A stretch of 64,000 nt of DNA from contig CAILMI010000009.1 of assembly GCA_903835255.1 (NCBI GenBank), forward strand, positions 1 to 64,000. The letters run 5' to 3'. Within the stretch, counting starts at the first letter, position 1. Every line of letters begins with the position of its first letter. Below are positions 45,107-52,696 of the stretch, piece by piece. The translations under genes were made by a program, and so were the position numbers. The stretch is from an uncultured Verrucomicrobia subdivision 3 bacterium (lineage in GTDB: Bacteria; Verrucomicrobiota; Verrucomicrobiia; Limisphaerales; UBA11358). The notes below the pieces were generated by a model. That model had not been told where the DNA came from, made no database searches, and saw nothing but the letters and a program-made list of their open reading frames with translations.

Positions 45107-46659
45107 GCGGCGACGGCGTCCGTGTCGCGGGCGTGCGCCATCGGCAAGCTGGGTGCGCCGGCAATTTTTTTCCAGTCGACGCTACGGCCAAAATCCTCGA
45201 GCAGGAGGCGGGAGCTGATCCGAGCGCTTTCGAAAATCACCGGCAGGCCGCTGCCGGGGTGGGTGCCGCCGCCGACGAGGTACATCCCCTCCAGATCTTC
45301 AAACCGGTTGTTGGGGCGGAGGTGCAGCATCTGGTCGAGGCTGTGCGCCAGATTAAAAGTTGCCCCCCGGTAAATCTCATAGCGCGTGTCCCAGTCGGCC
45401 GGTGTGATGACGCGTTCGTAGCGGATCCGGGATTCCACCCCGCCAAAGCCGGCCTTGGCAATCTGCCTTAGGAGGAGGTCGCGGAATTGTTTTTTTTCCT
45501 TTGCCCAATCCACGTTGGGATGCTGGTGGGTGACCGGCGCGAGCACGTAGAGCGCGCTGTGGCCGGGCGGCGCGAGCGTGGGATCGGTGACGCTGGCATT
45601 CTCGACGTAGAAGGAGGGGTCGGCGCTCAGGACGTGGCGTCCCTCGATCTCGTCGAGGTTGCGCGTGTAGTCTTCGGCGATGTGAATGTTGTGGTGCGGC
45701 TCCTCGTACCGTCCCTCAAGGCCCAGATAGAGCATGAAGGTCGAGCAGGAATATTTTTTCCGGGCCAGCTTCCGGTCTGTCCAGCGCCGCCGCAGAGTGT
45801 CTGGCACCAGGGTTTGCATCGCCCGGGCGAAATCCGCATTGACCACCACAGCGTCGGCGGGATGGGTGCCATCGGGGGTGCGCACGCCCACGGCCTTGCG
45901 TCCGGCGAACAGGATCTCTTGGACGGGCGCGTTGAGATGGATTTCCACTCCCAGCCGTTCTGCGACGCGCGCCATGGCGGCCGTGATTGCGGCGCAGCCG
46001 CCTTTGGGATGCCAGACGCCGTGTTCGTATTCGAGGAAGCTGAGGATGCTGAACAGGCTGGGGCAGCGGAACGGCGACATGCCCAGGTATTTGGACTGGA
46101 AGCAGAAGGCGAGCCGCACGCGCTCATCCTTGAAAAAACGGCGGAGGGAGGCGTCCACGGATTGATGCGGCCGCAGCATCGGCAGCATTTTCAGCAGGCG
46201 TTTGTCCAGCAGGCTCTTCCAGCCCTTGAAATCCATCTCCAGGCACGGCTCCATGAGCGCGAGCTTGGCGCGGTTTTCCGCGAGGAACCGCCGGAAACCG
46301 GGGGCATCGGCGGGGGCCAGCGCAGCAATCTGCTGCTCCATCCGGGCCGTGTCCGCCGTGCAATCCATCCGCCCGCCTGCCCCGAAGGTGAGCCGGTATT
46401 GCGGATCCAGCCGTGTCAGTTCGACCTCACGCCGCAGATCTGCGCCGCCGATCCGGAAGATCTCCTCCAGAACGCGCGGGTAGAGAAAAAACGTCGGGCC
46501 GAGATCAAACGTGTAGCCGTCGGCCTGGAGATGGGAGGTGCGCCCGCCGACCAGAGGCAGCCGCTCCAGAATTTTCACGCGCACCCCCTGGCTGGCGAGC
46601 AGGATGGCTGACGCGAGTCCGCCGGGTCCGGCGCCGATGATGATGACTTGCCGGCTCAT
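45103..46659 (-). CDS. CrtN-type carotenoid/squalene desaturase
   Basis: First gene of the leftward operon, 518 residues. FAD site VIIIGAGPGGLASAILLASQ, ERLPLVGGRTSH, FDLGPTFFLYP, and C-terminal MYLVGGGTHPGSGLPVI. It belongs to the CrtI/CrtN desaturases; in this setting it probably desaturates a C30 chain (squalene or dehydrosqualene). A C40 phytoene desaturase role is the alternative. No Shine-Dalgarno is visible before the ATG. A promoter and regulator sites lie 60-90 bases upstream. Confidence 0.85.
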   Translation of the reverse strand: MSRQVIIIGAGPGGLASAILLASQGVRVKILERLPLVGGRTSHLQADGYTFDLGPTFFLYPRVLEEIFRIGGADLRREVELTRLDPQYRLTFGAGGRMDCTADTARMEQQIAALAPADAPGFRRFLAENRAKLALMEPCLEMDFKGWKSLLDKRLLKMLPMLRPHQSVDASLRRFFKDERVRLAFCFQSKYLGMSPFRCPSLFSILSFLEYEHGVWHPKGGCAAITAAMARVAERLGVEIHLNAPVQEILFAGRKAVGVRTPDGTHPADAVVVNADFARAMQTLVPDTLRRRWTDRKLARKKYSCSTFMLYLGLEGRYEEPHHNIHIAEDYTRNLDEIEGRHVLSADPSFYVENASVTDPTLAPPGHSALYVLAPVTHQHPNVDWAKEKKQFRDLLLRQIAKAGFGGVESRIRYERVITPADWDTRYEIYRGATFNLAHSLDQMLHLRPNNRFEDLEGMYLVGGGTHPGSGLPVIFESARISSRLLLEDFGRSVDWKKIAGAPSLPMAHARDTDAVAA

Positions 46660-46716
46660 GTTTTTGAAAAAATGGGGGCTGCGGGCGCGGGGCTATAGTT
46701 GCCAATCACGTCTGGA

Positions 46717-46745
46717 AATATGTCCAAGTTGATTCCTCTTGTCCA
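46717..46745 (-). promoter_or_regulatory. Candidate sigma-70 promoter of the carotenoid-type operon
   Basis: On the minus strand TGGACA (46745-46740) and CATATT (46722-46717) are separated by 17 bases, giving a leader of about 50 bases to the ATG at 46659. Both boxes overlap TGTCCAA-type sites, which is what a repressor-controlled promoter would show. Confidence 0.45.
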
Positions 46746-46905
46746 ATGTTTGTCTCACTATTTTAGGGTGTCCTAAAAAGGCTGAACGGCGGGGTTCCAA
46801 TGTGATTTCAATAGGTTTTATCTTGATTAAACGGGGATGGGTTGGGACAGTGCCGGAAAGTCGCCGGGGCGTCTGTTTATCTTTTGTCTAAATTATAATG
46901 TCCAA
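46720..46905. promoter_or_regulatory. Cluster of TTGTCYAA-type direct repeats, putative regulator sites
   Basis: Copies on the plus strand: ATGTCCAA (46720), TTGTCCAA (46739), TTGTCTCA (46750), TTGTCTAA (46884), ATGTCCAA (46898). The second and third start exactly 11 bases apart. ATGTCCAAGTT and TTGTCTAAATT fit the 11-bp CarH half-site pattern nTGTnnAnnTn as I remember it; the others fit partly. A palindrome TTTTAGG-N4-CCTAAAA (46761-46778) lies between the clusters. Confidence 0.5.
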
Positions 46906-47836
46906 AGCGCATTATGCGATCCAGGCCGTCGTCCGCCGCACGGGGTTAAGCGCCCATCGCATCCGTGTCTGGGAGCGGCGCTATGGGGCGATCGCGCCGG
47001 AGCGCACACCCGCCGGACGCCGGCTGTATTCCGAGGCGGAGATGGAGCGACTAACGCTGCTGAGGGATGCTCTCCGGGCCGGTCACCGGATTGGCCAGAT
47101 CGCAGCCCTGTCGCTGGCCCAACTCAAAAAACTTGGGGTGGACATGCATCCCTCGGTTCCGGCGGGATCCCGTCGCCGCCTCCCGTCGCGGCTTTCGTAT
47201 CTGGAAGACTGTCTGGTGGCGGTGAAGCGGCTGGATGCCCGGGGGTTGGAGTCCGCCTTGAATCGGGCGGTCGCGGATTTGGGGTCGCAGGGGGTGTTGC
47301 AGCGCGTCGTGGCGCCGCTGGTGCAGACCATTGGCGACCTTTGGCGGTCGGGCGCCTTGACCGCGGCGCATGAGCGTTTTTCCAGTGCGGCCCTCCGGGT
47401 TTTTCTGGGGCATGCGGCTGGGGCGTTTTCCCTCCCGGCGACCGCGCCCGGGCTGGTGGTGGCCACTCCGTCGGGCCAGATCCACGAACTGGGCGCGCTG
47501 CTGGTCGGGGCGGCAGCGGCTAATCTGGGGTGGCGCGTGACGTATCTTGGCGCGGGCCTGCCAGCGGCCGAAATTGCCGGAGCCACAAAACAGAGCGGGG
47601 CCCGGGCCGTGGCGCTGAGCCTGGTCTATCCGGAAGACGACCCGCAGCTCGCAGCGGAGCTGGTCCGGCTCCGCGGATTGCTGCCAGCCGGCATGCCCCT
47701 TCTTCTTGGAGGGCGGGCCGTTCCGGCCTACGCCGCCGCCCTGAATAAAATCAAGGCCCTTAAAATCAAGGATCTGGTGCACCTGGGGGAGACACTCGAC
47801 GCCCTCCGTGCGCCGTCCCGAAAAAACAAACGATGA
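46898..47836 (+). CDS. MerR-family regulator with B12-binding domain (CarH/LitR-like)
   Basis: 312 residues. The MerR helix-turn-helix (residues ~6-75; VVRRTGLSAHRIRVWERRYG) is followed by a four-helix segment and a cobalamin-binding Rossmann domain with QIHELG (His196, the lower B12 ligand) and VTYLGAGLPAAEI. In CarH the light sensor also needs W-x9-EH and a His right after the Trp. Here Trp149 and Glu159 are kept but both histidines are arginine (Arg150, Arg160). So B12 binding is plausible while classic photoresponse is doubtful. Divergent from the carotenoid-type operon and first gene of a three-gene set. No Shine-Dalgarno; a TTGTCTAA site lies just before the ATG. Confidence 0.87.
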   Translation: MSKAHYAIQAVVRRTGLSAHRIRVWERRYGAIAPERTPAGRRLYSEAEMERLTLLRDALRAGHRIGQIAALSLAQLKKLGVDMHPSVPAGSRRRLPSRLSYLEDCLVAVKRLDARGLESALNRAVADLGSQGVLQRVVAPLVQTIGDLWRSGALTAAHERFSSAALRVFLGHAAGAFSLPATAPGLVVATPSGQIHELGALLVGAAAANLGWRVTYLGAGLPAAEIAGATKQSGARAVALSLVYPEDDPQLAAELVRLRGLLPAGMPLLLGGRAVPAYAAALNKIKALKIKDLVHLGETLDALRAPSRKNKR

Positions 47837-48042
47837 ACTCTTTTTTTAAACCTAATATCAGCCCCCGCGGACGCTGGGTGCGCGGGATCGGTGCCGTCGG
47901 CTTACTGATTGGTGCCGGCTTTGCCTTTGCCGCCTCTTTCTGGCTGGGCCTGGTGCTGGCGGTCTCCGGCGGCTTTGTGCTGTTCGAGGCATTGCGCGGC
48001 TGGTGCGCCCTGCGGGCGTGCGGCATCAAGACCAAGCTTTAG
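47833..48042 (+). CDS. DUF2892-like small inner-membrane protein
   Basis: 69 residues with two membrane helices (GAVGLLIGAGFAFAAS and LGLVLAVSGGFVLFEAL) and the end RGWCALRACGIKTKL, typical of the YgaP-type DUF2892 family, with two cysteines. Its ATG overlaps the regulator stop (ATGA). Function unknown; the coupling suggests it is part of the same response. Confidence 0.75.
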   Translation: MNSFFKPNISPRGRWVRGIGAVGLLIGAGFAFAASFWLGLVLAVSGGFVLFEALRGWCALRACGIKTKL

Positions 48043-48052
48043 GGCGCGCCTT

Positions 48053-48496
48053 ATGAACGAGTTCATTTTTGAAACCGAGCTTTGGCTGCCGCATCCGCGC
48101 AACGAGGTGTTCGCCTTTTTTGGCGACGCCCATAATCTGGAACGGATCACGCCGCCCTGGGTAAACTTCGCGGTGCTCACGCCCGCCCCAATTGTAATGC
48201 GGCCGGGCATCTTGATTGATTATCGCATCCGCATCCACGGCGTGCCGGTCCGCTGGCGCACGGAAATCAGCGCGTGGCAGCCGCCGTTTCAGTTTGTGGA
48301 TGAACAGCGGCGCGGCCCCTACCGGCTCTGGCATCATACCCACACGTTTGAGGAGCGGGAGGGAGGCACGCTCTGCCGCGACCGGGTGCGATATTGGCCA
48401 AGGGGCGGGGCGTTGATGAACTGGCTGTTCGTTCGTAAGGATGTGGAGCGGATTTTTGAGTACCGCCGTCAACGTCTGGTGGAAATCTTTCCCTGA
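48053..48496 (+). CDS. SRPBCC (START-like) ligand-binding protein
   Basis: 147 residues: FETELWLPHPRNEVFAFFGD, ERITPPWVNFAVL, GTLCRDRVRYWPRGG. This is the cyclase/dehydrase-like SRPBCC group that binds hydrophobic ligands and recurs near LitR/CarH-type regulators. It lies ten bases after the DUF2892 gene. A role in carrying or modifying a carotenoid or lipid is possible but inferred. Confidence 0.82.
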   Translation: MNEFIFETELWLPHPRNEVFAFFGDAHNLERITPPWVNFAVLTPAPIVMRPGILIDYRIRIHGVPVRWRTEISAWQPPFQFVDEQRRGPYRLWHHTHTFEEREGGTLCRDRVRYWPRGGALMNWLFVRKDVERIFEYRRQRLVEIFP

Positions 48497-48726
48497 CCCG
48501 GCTATGAGGATTGGGCCTTGATCGCGGAGGTCGGCGGAGGTCGCCATGTTTTGGAGCCGCTATTTCCGGCGACTTGCTCCCCACGCTGAAAGCTCTGCGT
48601 CGGGGAATCCATCTCCGGCGACCGCCGTCTCGGCGCAGGGCCGGTTTTGTCCGAGGGGCGCGGCTGCCTAAGGACGTGAACGGTTTTGATGGCACGCGCG
48701 CGCGGTTTCCGCTTTGATGGAGGCCC

Positions 48727-49461
48727 ATGACGCCACTGCTTTTCATCACCGGCACCGACACCGGCGCCGGCAAGACCGTGCTGACCGCGCTCCTGACCCG
48801 GCATCTCCGCGCGCAGGGCATCCATGCGGCGGCCTTCAAGCCGGTCTGCTCCGGCGGCCGGGAGGATGCCCGCATCCTTCACGACGCCCAGGACGGGGAG
48901 CTCACGCTCGATGAAATCAATCCCTGGCATTTCCGCGCGCCCCTCGCGCCCGCGCTGGCCGCGCGACGGGAAAATCGCCGCGTTTCGCTCCCGATTATCC
49001 TCGAGCATCTCCGCCGATTCCAGCGGCGCTTTGACTGCGTCCTGGTCGAGGGGGCCGGAGGGCTGCTGAGCCCGCTGGGTGACGGTTTTAATTCGCGCGA
49101 TCTGATCGCCGCGCTGCGCGCCACCCCGCTCCTTGTGGCCCCCAACCAGCTTGGGGTTGTGAATCACGTGCTGCTCACCTTGGAGGCGCTGCCCCCGGGA
49201 TGGGCCCGTCGGGCGCAGGTCATTTTGAGGTCAACGCCCCGGCCGGGTGCCGCCGCCAAGAGCAATCCGAATTTTCTGGCCGGTTTGATCGGCGCGGAAA
49301 AAATAGTGTCCCTGCCGTGGCTGGGGAAGGATTTTGCTGCGGCATCTGCCTTGAAAAATCCGGCGGTGCGTCGCGCGTTGCGGGAGCTGGCCGGAGCCGC
49401 GGGGCTGGATGGCGGGGGGGGACCTGCGTGGAATCGTGGAAGGGTCAGCGCTCTGTGCTGA
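48727..49461 (+). CDS. bioD: Dethiobiotin synthetase
   Basis: It closes the ureido ring of dethiobiotin using CO2 and ATP. P-loop FITGTDTGAGKTVLTALL, substrate segment AAFKPVCSGGREDA, and LVEGAGGLLSPLGDG. 244 residues. No other biotin gene is beside it. The 230 bases before it hold no gene; the last ~35 residues look degenerate and run towards repeat DNA. Confidence 0.9.
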   Translation: MTPLLFITGTDTGAGKTVLTALLTRHLRAQGIHAAAFKPVCSGGREDARILHDAQDGELTLDEINPWHFRAPLAPALAARRENRRVSLPIILEHLRRFQRRFDCVLVEGAGGLLSPLGDGFNSRDLIAALRATPLLVAPNQLGVVNHVLLTLEALPPGWARRAQVILRSTPRPGAAAKSNPNFLAGLIGAEKIVSLPWLGKDFAAASALKNPAVRRALRELAGAAGLDGGGGPAWNRGRVSALC

Positions 49462-49469
49462 ACTCACTG

Positions 49470-49640
49470 GCCCCTCTCCTCGCTCAAGCTTTCGCGGGGC
49501 GAGGGAGAAGACCCGGGATCGTGGCCAGCGTGGTAGAGCCTGGCCTGCCTCGTTCGTCGAGTGAAAGGGGTTCATTTCAAACTCGATTTTGGAGTTGAGC
49601 TGGGAATGAAGCGGTTCGGTTCGACTGCCTCTAGCAGTTC
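49470..49640. repeat. Dispersed repeat module after bioD
   Basis: It contains CCCCTCTCCTCGCTCAAGCTTTCGCGGGG-type sequence shared with 59737-59780, and CATTTCAAACTCGATTTTGG...GTTGAGCTGGGAATGAAG shared with 56236-56276 (inverted) and 59825-59860. The remainder of the 49462-50093 gap up to the element at 49825 shows palindromic GCGCCGTCCCGGGG copies but no gene. Confidence 0.6.
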
Positions 49641-49824
49641 TTGGCAACTTTGGGACAGGTAGGGCGCGTCACTCCGTGCGCGCCGTCCCGGGGCATAAGG
49701 TGACCCGGGTTGGCAATAGCGCCGTCCCGGGGACTGCCCGCCCTACCCGCCGGTGTCCCAAGGTCAAGTTGAACTGCCATAGCGTCGGGTTCGTTTTGTG
49801 AGCGGATTTCCTTCAATGACGCTA

Positions 49825-49941
49825 TGAGCCCGAATTCCGAAATGGGGAGGGGTGGCGCGTAAGCCCTGGCACAATTGGTTCCGCCGGCTCCGCGCTGCCC
49901 CTACCATTTTCCGCAAAGGATCGCTTCGGAATTCGGGATGA
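49825..49941. repeat. MITE-like repeat with perfect 13-bp terminal inverted repeats
   Basis: CCCGAATTCCGAA (49829-49841) is repeated exactly, inverted, at 49925-49937. About 117 bp long, no ORF. The ends match those of the elements at 38.9 and 56.1 kb. Confidence 0.75.
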
Positions 49942-50093
49942 ACTCGGCTCAGGTCTTGCCCCTTGGCGTCCTTGTCCCCTTGACGGTTCATTCGGACTGC
50001 AGGGTTCCGGCTGAGTCCCCTTTTGAATTCGGCGGCCGACAGAAAAAGACTTCGAGGTTGCCAATCGCGCTGCAAACCCGCTAAATGAGGGAA

Positions 50094-50582
50094 ATGTCAA
50101 CGGTCGCTGAACAGCTGCGCCACGCGCGCGAAGCCAAGAATCTCACAGTCGAACAGGTCGCGGAGATGACCAAGATCCGCACCGACCATGTCCGCGCCCT
50201 GGAAGAGGGAAACTTCAGTGTGTTTTCCGCGCCGGTTTATATCCGCGGCTCGGTGAAAAATTACGCCTCCCGCCTCAAACTCGAACTCCCTCCTCTTATG
50301 GCCGCGCTGGATGCGGAACTGGGCCGGACGGAAGACTTCAGCGAACCCCCCTCGTTGAGCGAGGAATCCGGCAAGCCGATTGACCGCGTGATGTTTCTGC
50401 TGGCGAAGCTGAATCTAAAAACAGTGCTGGCCGGCGTGGGCCTTCTGGGGATTGTCCTGGTCGTCCTGCTAATCAACTCCGTCTTGAAGCACCACAAGAG
50501 CGGCGATTCCCTGAAGAACCTACCGCCTGCCCGCTATGAGCCGGCCAATCCCGGCAATACCCTGCCGCTGCCGAAACGCTGA
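50094..50582 (+). CDS. RodZ-like helix-turn-helix membrane protein
   Basis: 162 residues. An N-terminal Xre-type HTH_25 domain (AEQLRHAREAKNLTVEQVAE; VYIRGSVKNYASRLKL) and one membrane helix (VLAGVGLLGIVLVVLLINSV), the RodZ layout, with only a short outer tail. RodZ links the cytoskeleton MreB to the wall machinery; whether this short form does so is open. AGGG lies just before the ATG at 50094; an ATG at 50085 is also in frame. Confidence 0.78.
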   Translation: MSTVAEQLRHAREAKNLTVEQVAEMTKIRTDHVRALEEGNFSVFSAPVYIRGSVKNYASRLKLELPPLMAALDAELGRTEDFSEPPSLSEESGKPIDRVMFLLAKLNLKTVLAGVGLLGIVLVVLLINSVLKHHKSGDSLKNLPPARYEPANPGNTLPLPKR

Positions 50583-50713
50583 CCCCGGGTAAGTCTCCGC
50601 CGGAGCCGCAAGTGCCTCACCTTTTCTAAGGACGATTCGAGGGGTGATGGAAGGCAGCCTGAAAAAGGGGGTGCATTGAGCGGAAATTAATCCCTGCCAG
50701 TCCCTGTCCCCGC

Positions 50714-51316
50714 TCACATGTCGTTCAAATAGATTTCCCGATTGCGCCACAGATAAATGATCCCCGACATCGCCGTCAGCCCGACCGTGAGCCAGAGCAT
50801 GACCGCCGTAAATCCCGGCGCCCAGGGCATCAGCCAGGCCTGGGCGGCGGCCGGCCATTCCGGGCAGGCATCGACCACCAGCAGCGCGATGAGGGCCACG
50901 ATCTGGGAGATGGTCTTGTGTTTGCCGTAGCGCTCGGCGGCCAGCACGATGTTTTTGGAAGCCGCCAGCAGCCGCAAGCCGGTGATGGCCAGTTCGCGCG
51001 CCACGATGATCACCACCATCCAGGCGGCCAGCTTGACCGGCGCGTCCGGATACAGATGAGTGCTTTCGACAAAAGCGATGAACGCCGAACACGTCAATAC
51101 TTTGTCCGCCAGCGGATCCATCAGCTTCCCGAAATTGGTGATGAGGTTGCGCGCGCGGGCAATGCGGCCGTCCAGAAAATCCGTGATGCCGGCGAGACAG
51201 AAAAACAGCAGCGCCCAGGTGTGACGGAACGGAACCGCCCACGGCCAGAACAGGACCCAGAGGAAGACCACCGTCAGTCCAAAGCGCGACACGGTGAGCT
51301 TGTTGGGCAGGTTCAT
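50714..51316 (-). CDS. pgsA: CDP-diacylglycerol-glycerol-3-phosphate 3-phosphatidyltransferase
   Basis: It makes phosphatidylglycerol phosphate. The CDP-alcohol phosphotransferase motif DFLDGRIARARNLITNFGKL continuing into MDPLADK is complete, and the protein (200 residues) is mostly membrane helices, starting MNLPNKLTVSRFGLTVVF. It follows apgM on the minus strand. No terminator is obvious in the gap to the convergent RodZ-like gene. Confidence 0.92.
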   Translation of the reverse strand: MNLPNKLTVSRFGLTVVFLWVLFWPWAVPFRHTWALLFFCLAGITDFLDGRIARARNLITNFGKLMDPLADKVLTCSAFIAFVESTHLYPDAPVKLAAWMVVIIVARELAITGLRLLAASKNIVLAAERYGKHKTISQIVALIALLVVDACPEWPAAAQAWLMPWAPGFTAVMLWLTVGLTAMSGIIYLWRNREIYLNDM

Positions 51317-51388
51317 TTAATAATTCAGCGCGGATTTCCGGACCGCGGCCTGAATCCTTCCAGCGGCGAGACCCGGGCGGAATGATTT

Positions 51389-52612
51389 TCAGGCGCCAAA
51401 CTTGTCGAACATTTGGGCATTGGCCTGCATGAGGCGGATCATGAATTTGGCCGGGAACACCCCGAGTGATCCGCTGTTGGCGCCGGTCTCGGTGAAACGC
51501 TCCAGCTTGTCCGACCCGCTGGCGGCGGAATGGATCATGACCGGCTGCGGATGCCAGGAATGGCCGCGCAGCGCGCACGGGGTCGAATGATCGCCGGTCA
51601 CGACAAACACATCGGGCTTTTTCTTGAGAAGGATCGGCAGCGCGGCGTCGAAATCCTCGATGGCTTTCTTCTTGGCCGCGAAGTTGCCGTCCTCGCCGTA
51701 TTTATCCGTGTATTTATAATGGATGAAGAAGAAATCGTAGTTGTCGTATTCCTTGAGGTAGCGCTCGAACTGCTCCTGGATGGTCTGCGGCCCCTCGATT
51801 TTAGCCATGCCGACGAGCTGTGCCAGGCCCTTGTACATGGGATAAACCGCCAGGCACGCGGGCCTGAGCTGGTAGCGGTCCACAAACAGGGGGATTTCCG
51901 GCTGGTGAGCGATGCCGCGCATGAGGAACCCGTTCGCGGGCTTCTCCTTCGCGAGCACCGGCAGCGCGGCCTTGTAAAAATCCGCGATCAGCTTCGCCAT
52001 TTTCTTCTGCTTCAGATTTTTCGGGTCGCGCGGCTTTACCGCAGGAATCACAAACCCTTCGCGATTGGGATCCGCATCCGTCAGCGGCCCTTCGAGCCCT
52101 TTGCCCCGGAACACAACCACAAAGCGGTGCTCCTTCCCGGCTTTGATGAGGACTTGGGTGTCGCCGATTTTTTTGATTTTAGAGGAGAGCAACGCCACGA
52201 GCTTTTCGCAGGTTTCGGTGGGAATGCGGCCAGCGCGACGGTCGGTGACAATGCCCTTGGCGTCGAGGGTGGCGAAATTGGCGCGGGCGCAGACGTCGCC
52301 CGGCTTCAACTCCAGGCCGAGGCCGAGCGCTTCGATGACGCCGCGGCCGACCTGGAATTCCAGGGGGTCGTAGCCGAACAAGCCGAGATGGCCCGGTCCG
52401 CTGCCGGGGGTGATGCCCGGCGCCACGGGAATCATGCGGCCCTGCGCAGACTCCCGGGCGATCCGGTCGAGGTTCGGCGTCGCGGCCGCCTCGAGGGGAG
52501 TGAGGTAATTTTGCTGCCGGGTCGCGATGTCGCCAAGGCCATCGAGCACGACCAGGACATGTTTCGTTTTGGTTTTGAGGGTCAGCTCCGAATAAAGCGC
52601 ATCCAAACTCAT
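51389..52612 (-). CDS. apgM: Cofactor-independent phosphoglycerate mutase, archaeal type
   Basis: It interconverts 3- and 2-phosphoglycerate. The alkaline-phosphatase-like fold is marked by VLVVLDGLGD, PNLDRIARES, GSGPGHLGLFGYDP, YKYTDKYGEDGNF, and metal ligands in VVTGDHSTPCALRGHSWHP. 407 residues, the ApgM size, not the ~510-residue GpmI. ATG at 52612 is used; the TTG 18 bases upstream is unnecessary. Divergent from ygfZ. Confidence 0.9.
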   Translation of the reverse strand: MSLDALYSELTLKTKTKHVLVVLDGLGDIATRQQNYLTPLEAAATPNLDRIARESAQGRMIPVAPGITPGSGPGHLGLFGYDPLEFQVGRGVIEALGLGLELKPGDVCARANFATLDAKGIVTDRRAGRIPTETCEKLVALLSSKIKKIGDTQVLIKAGKEHRFVVVFRGKGLEGPLTDADPNREGFVIPAVKPRDPKNLKQKKMAKLIADFYKAALPVLAKEKPANGFLMRGIAHQPEIPLFVDRYQLRPACLAVYPMYKGLAQLVGMAKIEGPQTIQEQFERYLKEYDNYDFFFIHYKYTDKYGEDGNFAAKKKAIEDFDAALPILLKKKPDVFVVTGDHSTPCALRGHSWHPQPVMIHSAASGSDKLERFTETGANSGSLGVFPAKFMIRLMQANAQMFDKFGA

Positions 52613-52696
52613 GGGTTCATGGTGCAACAAATCCGCCGGAAATCAATTCGATTCCGTTTTGCATCGCGCCGATTCACTGACATTATTTTGCCAGTG

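Noticed and set aside
42048-46659. Reading the two CrtI-family genes as a C40 phytoene desaturase pair
   Set aside because: Not excluded, but the aldehyde dehydrogenase between them and the acyltransferase/glycosyltransferase downstream fit the C30 oxidation pathway better.
46894-46899. TATAAT next to the regulator start as a -10 box
   Set aside because: It overlaps the ATG, so transcription would begin inside the coding region; the MerR domain needs that start.
49610-49640. tRNA-like GGTTCGACTGCC
   Set aside because: It recurs in the dispersed repeats at 59.87 kb and no cloverleaf or CCA end can be drawn around it.
51530-52696. N-terminal extension of the ygfZ frame
   Set aside because: It lies antisense to apgM and lacks homology; the YgfZ N-terminus fits the ATG at 52697.
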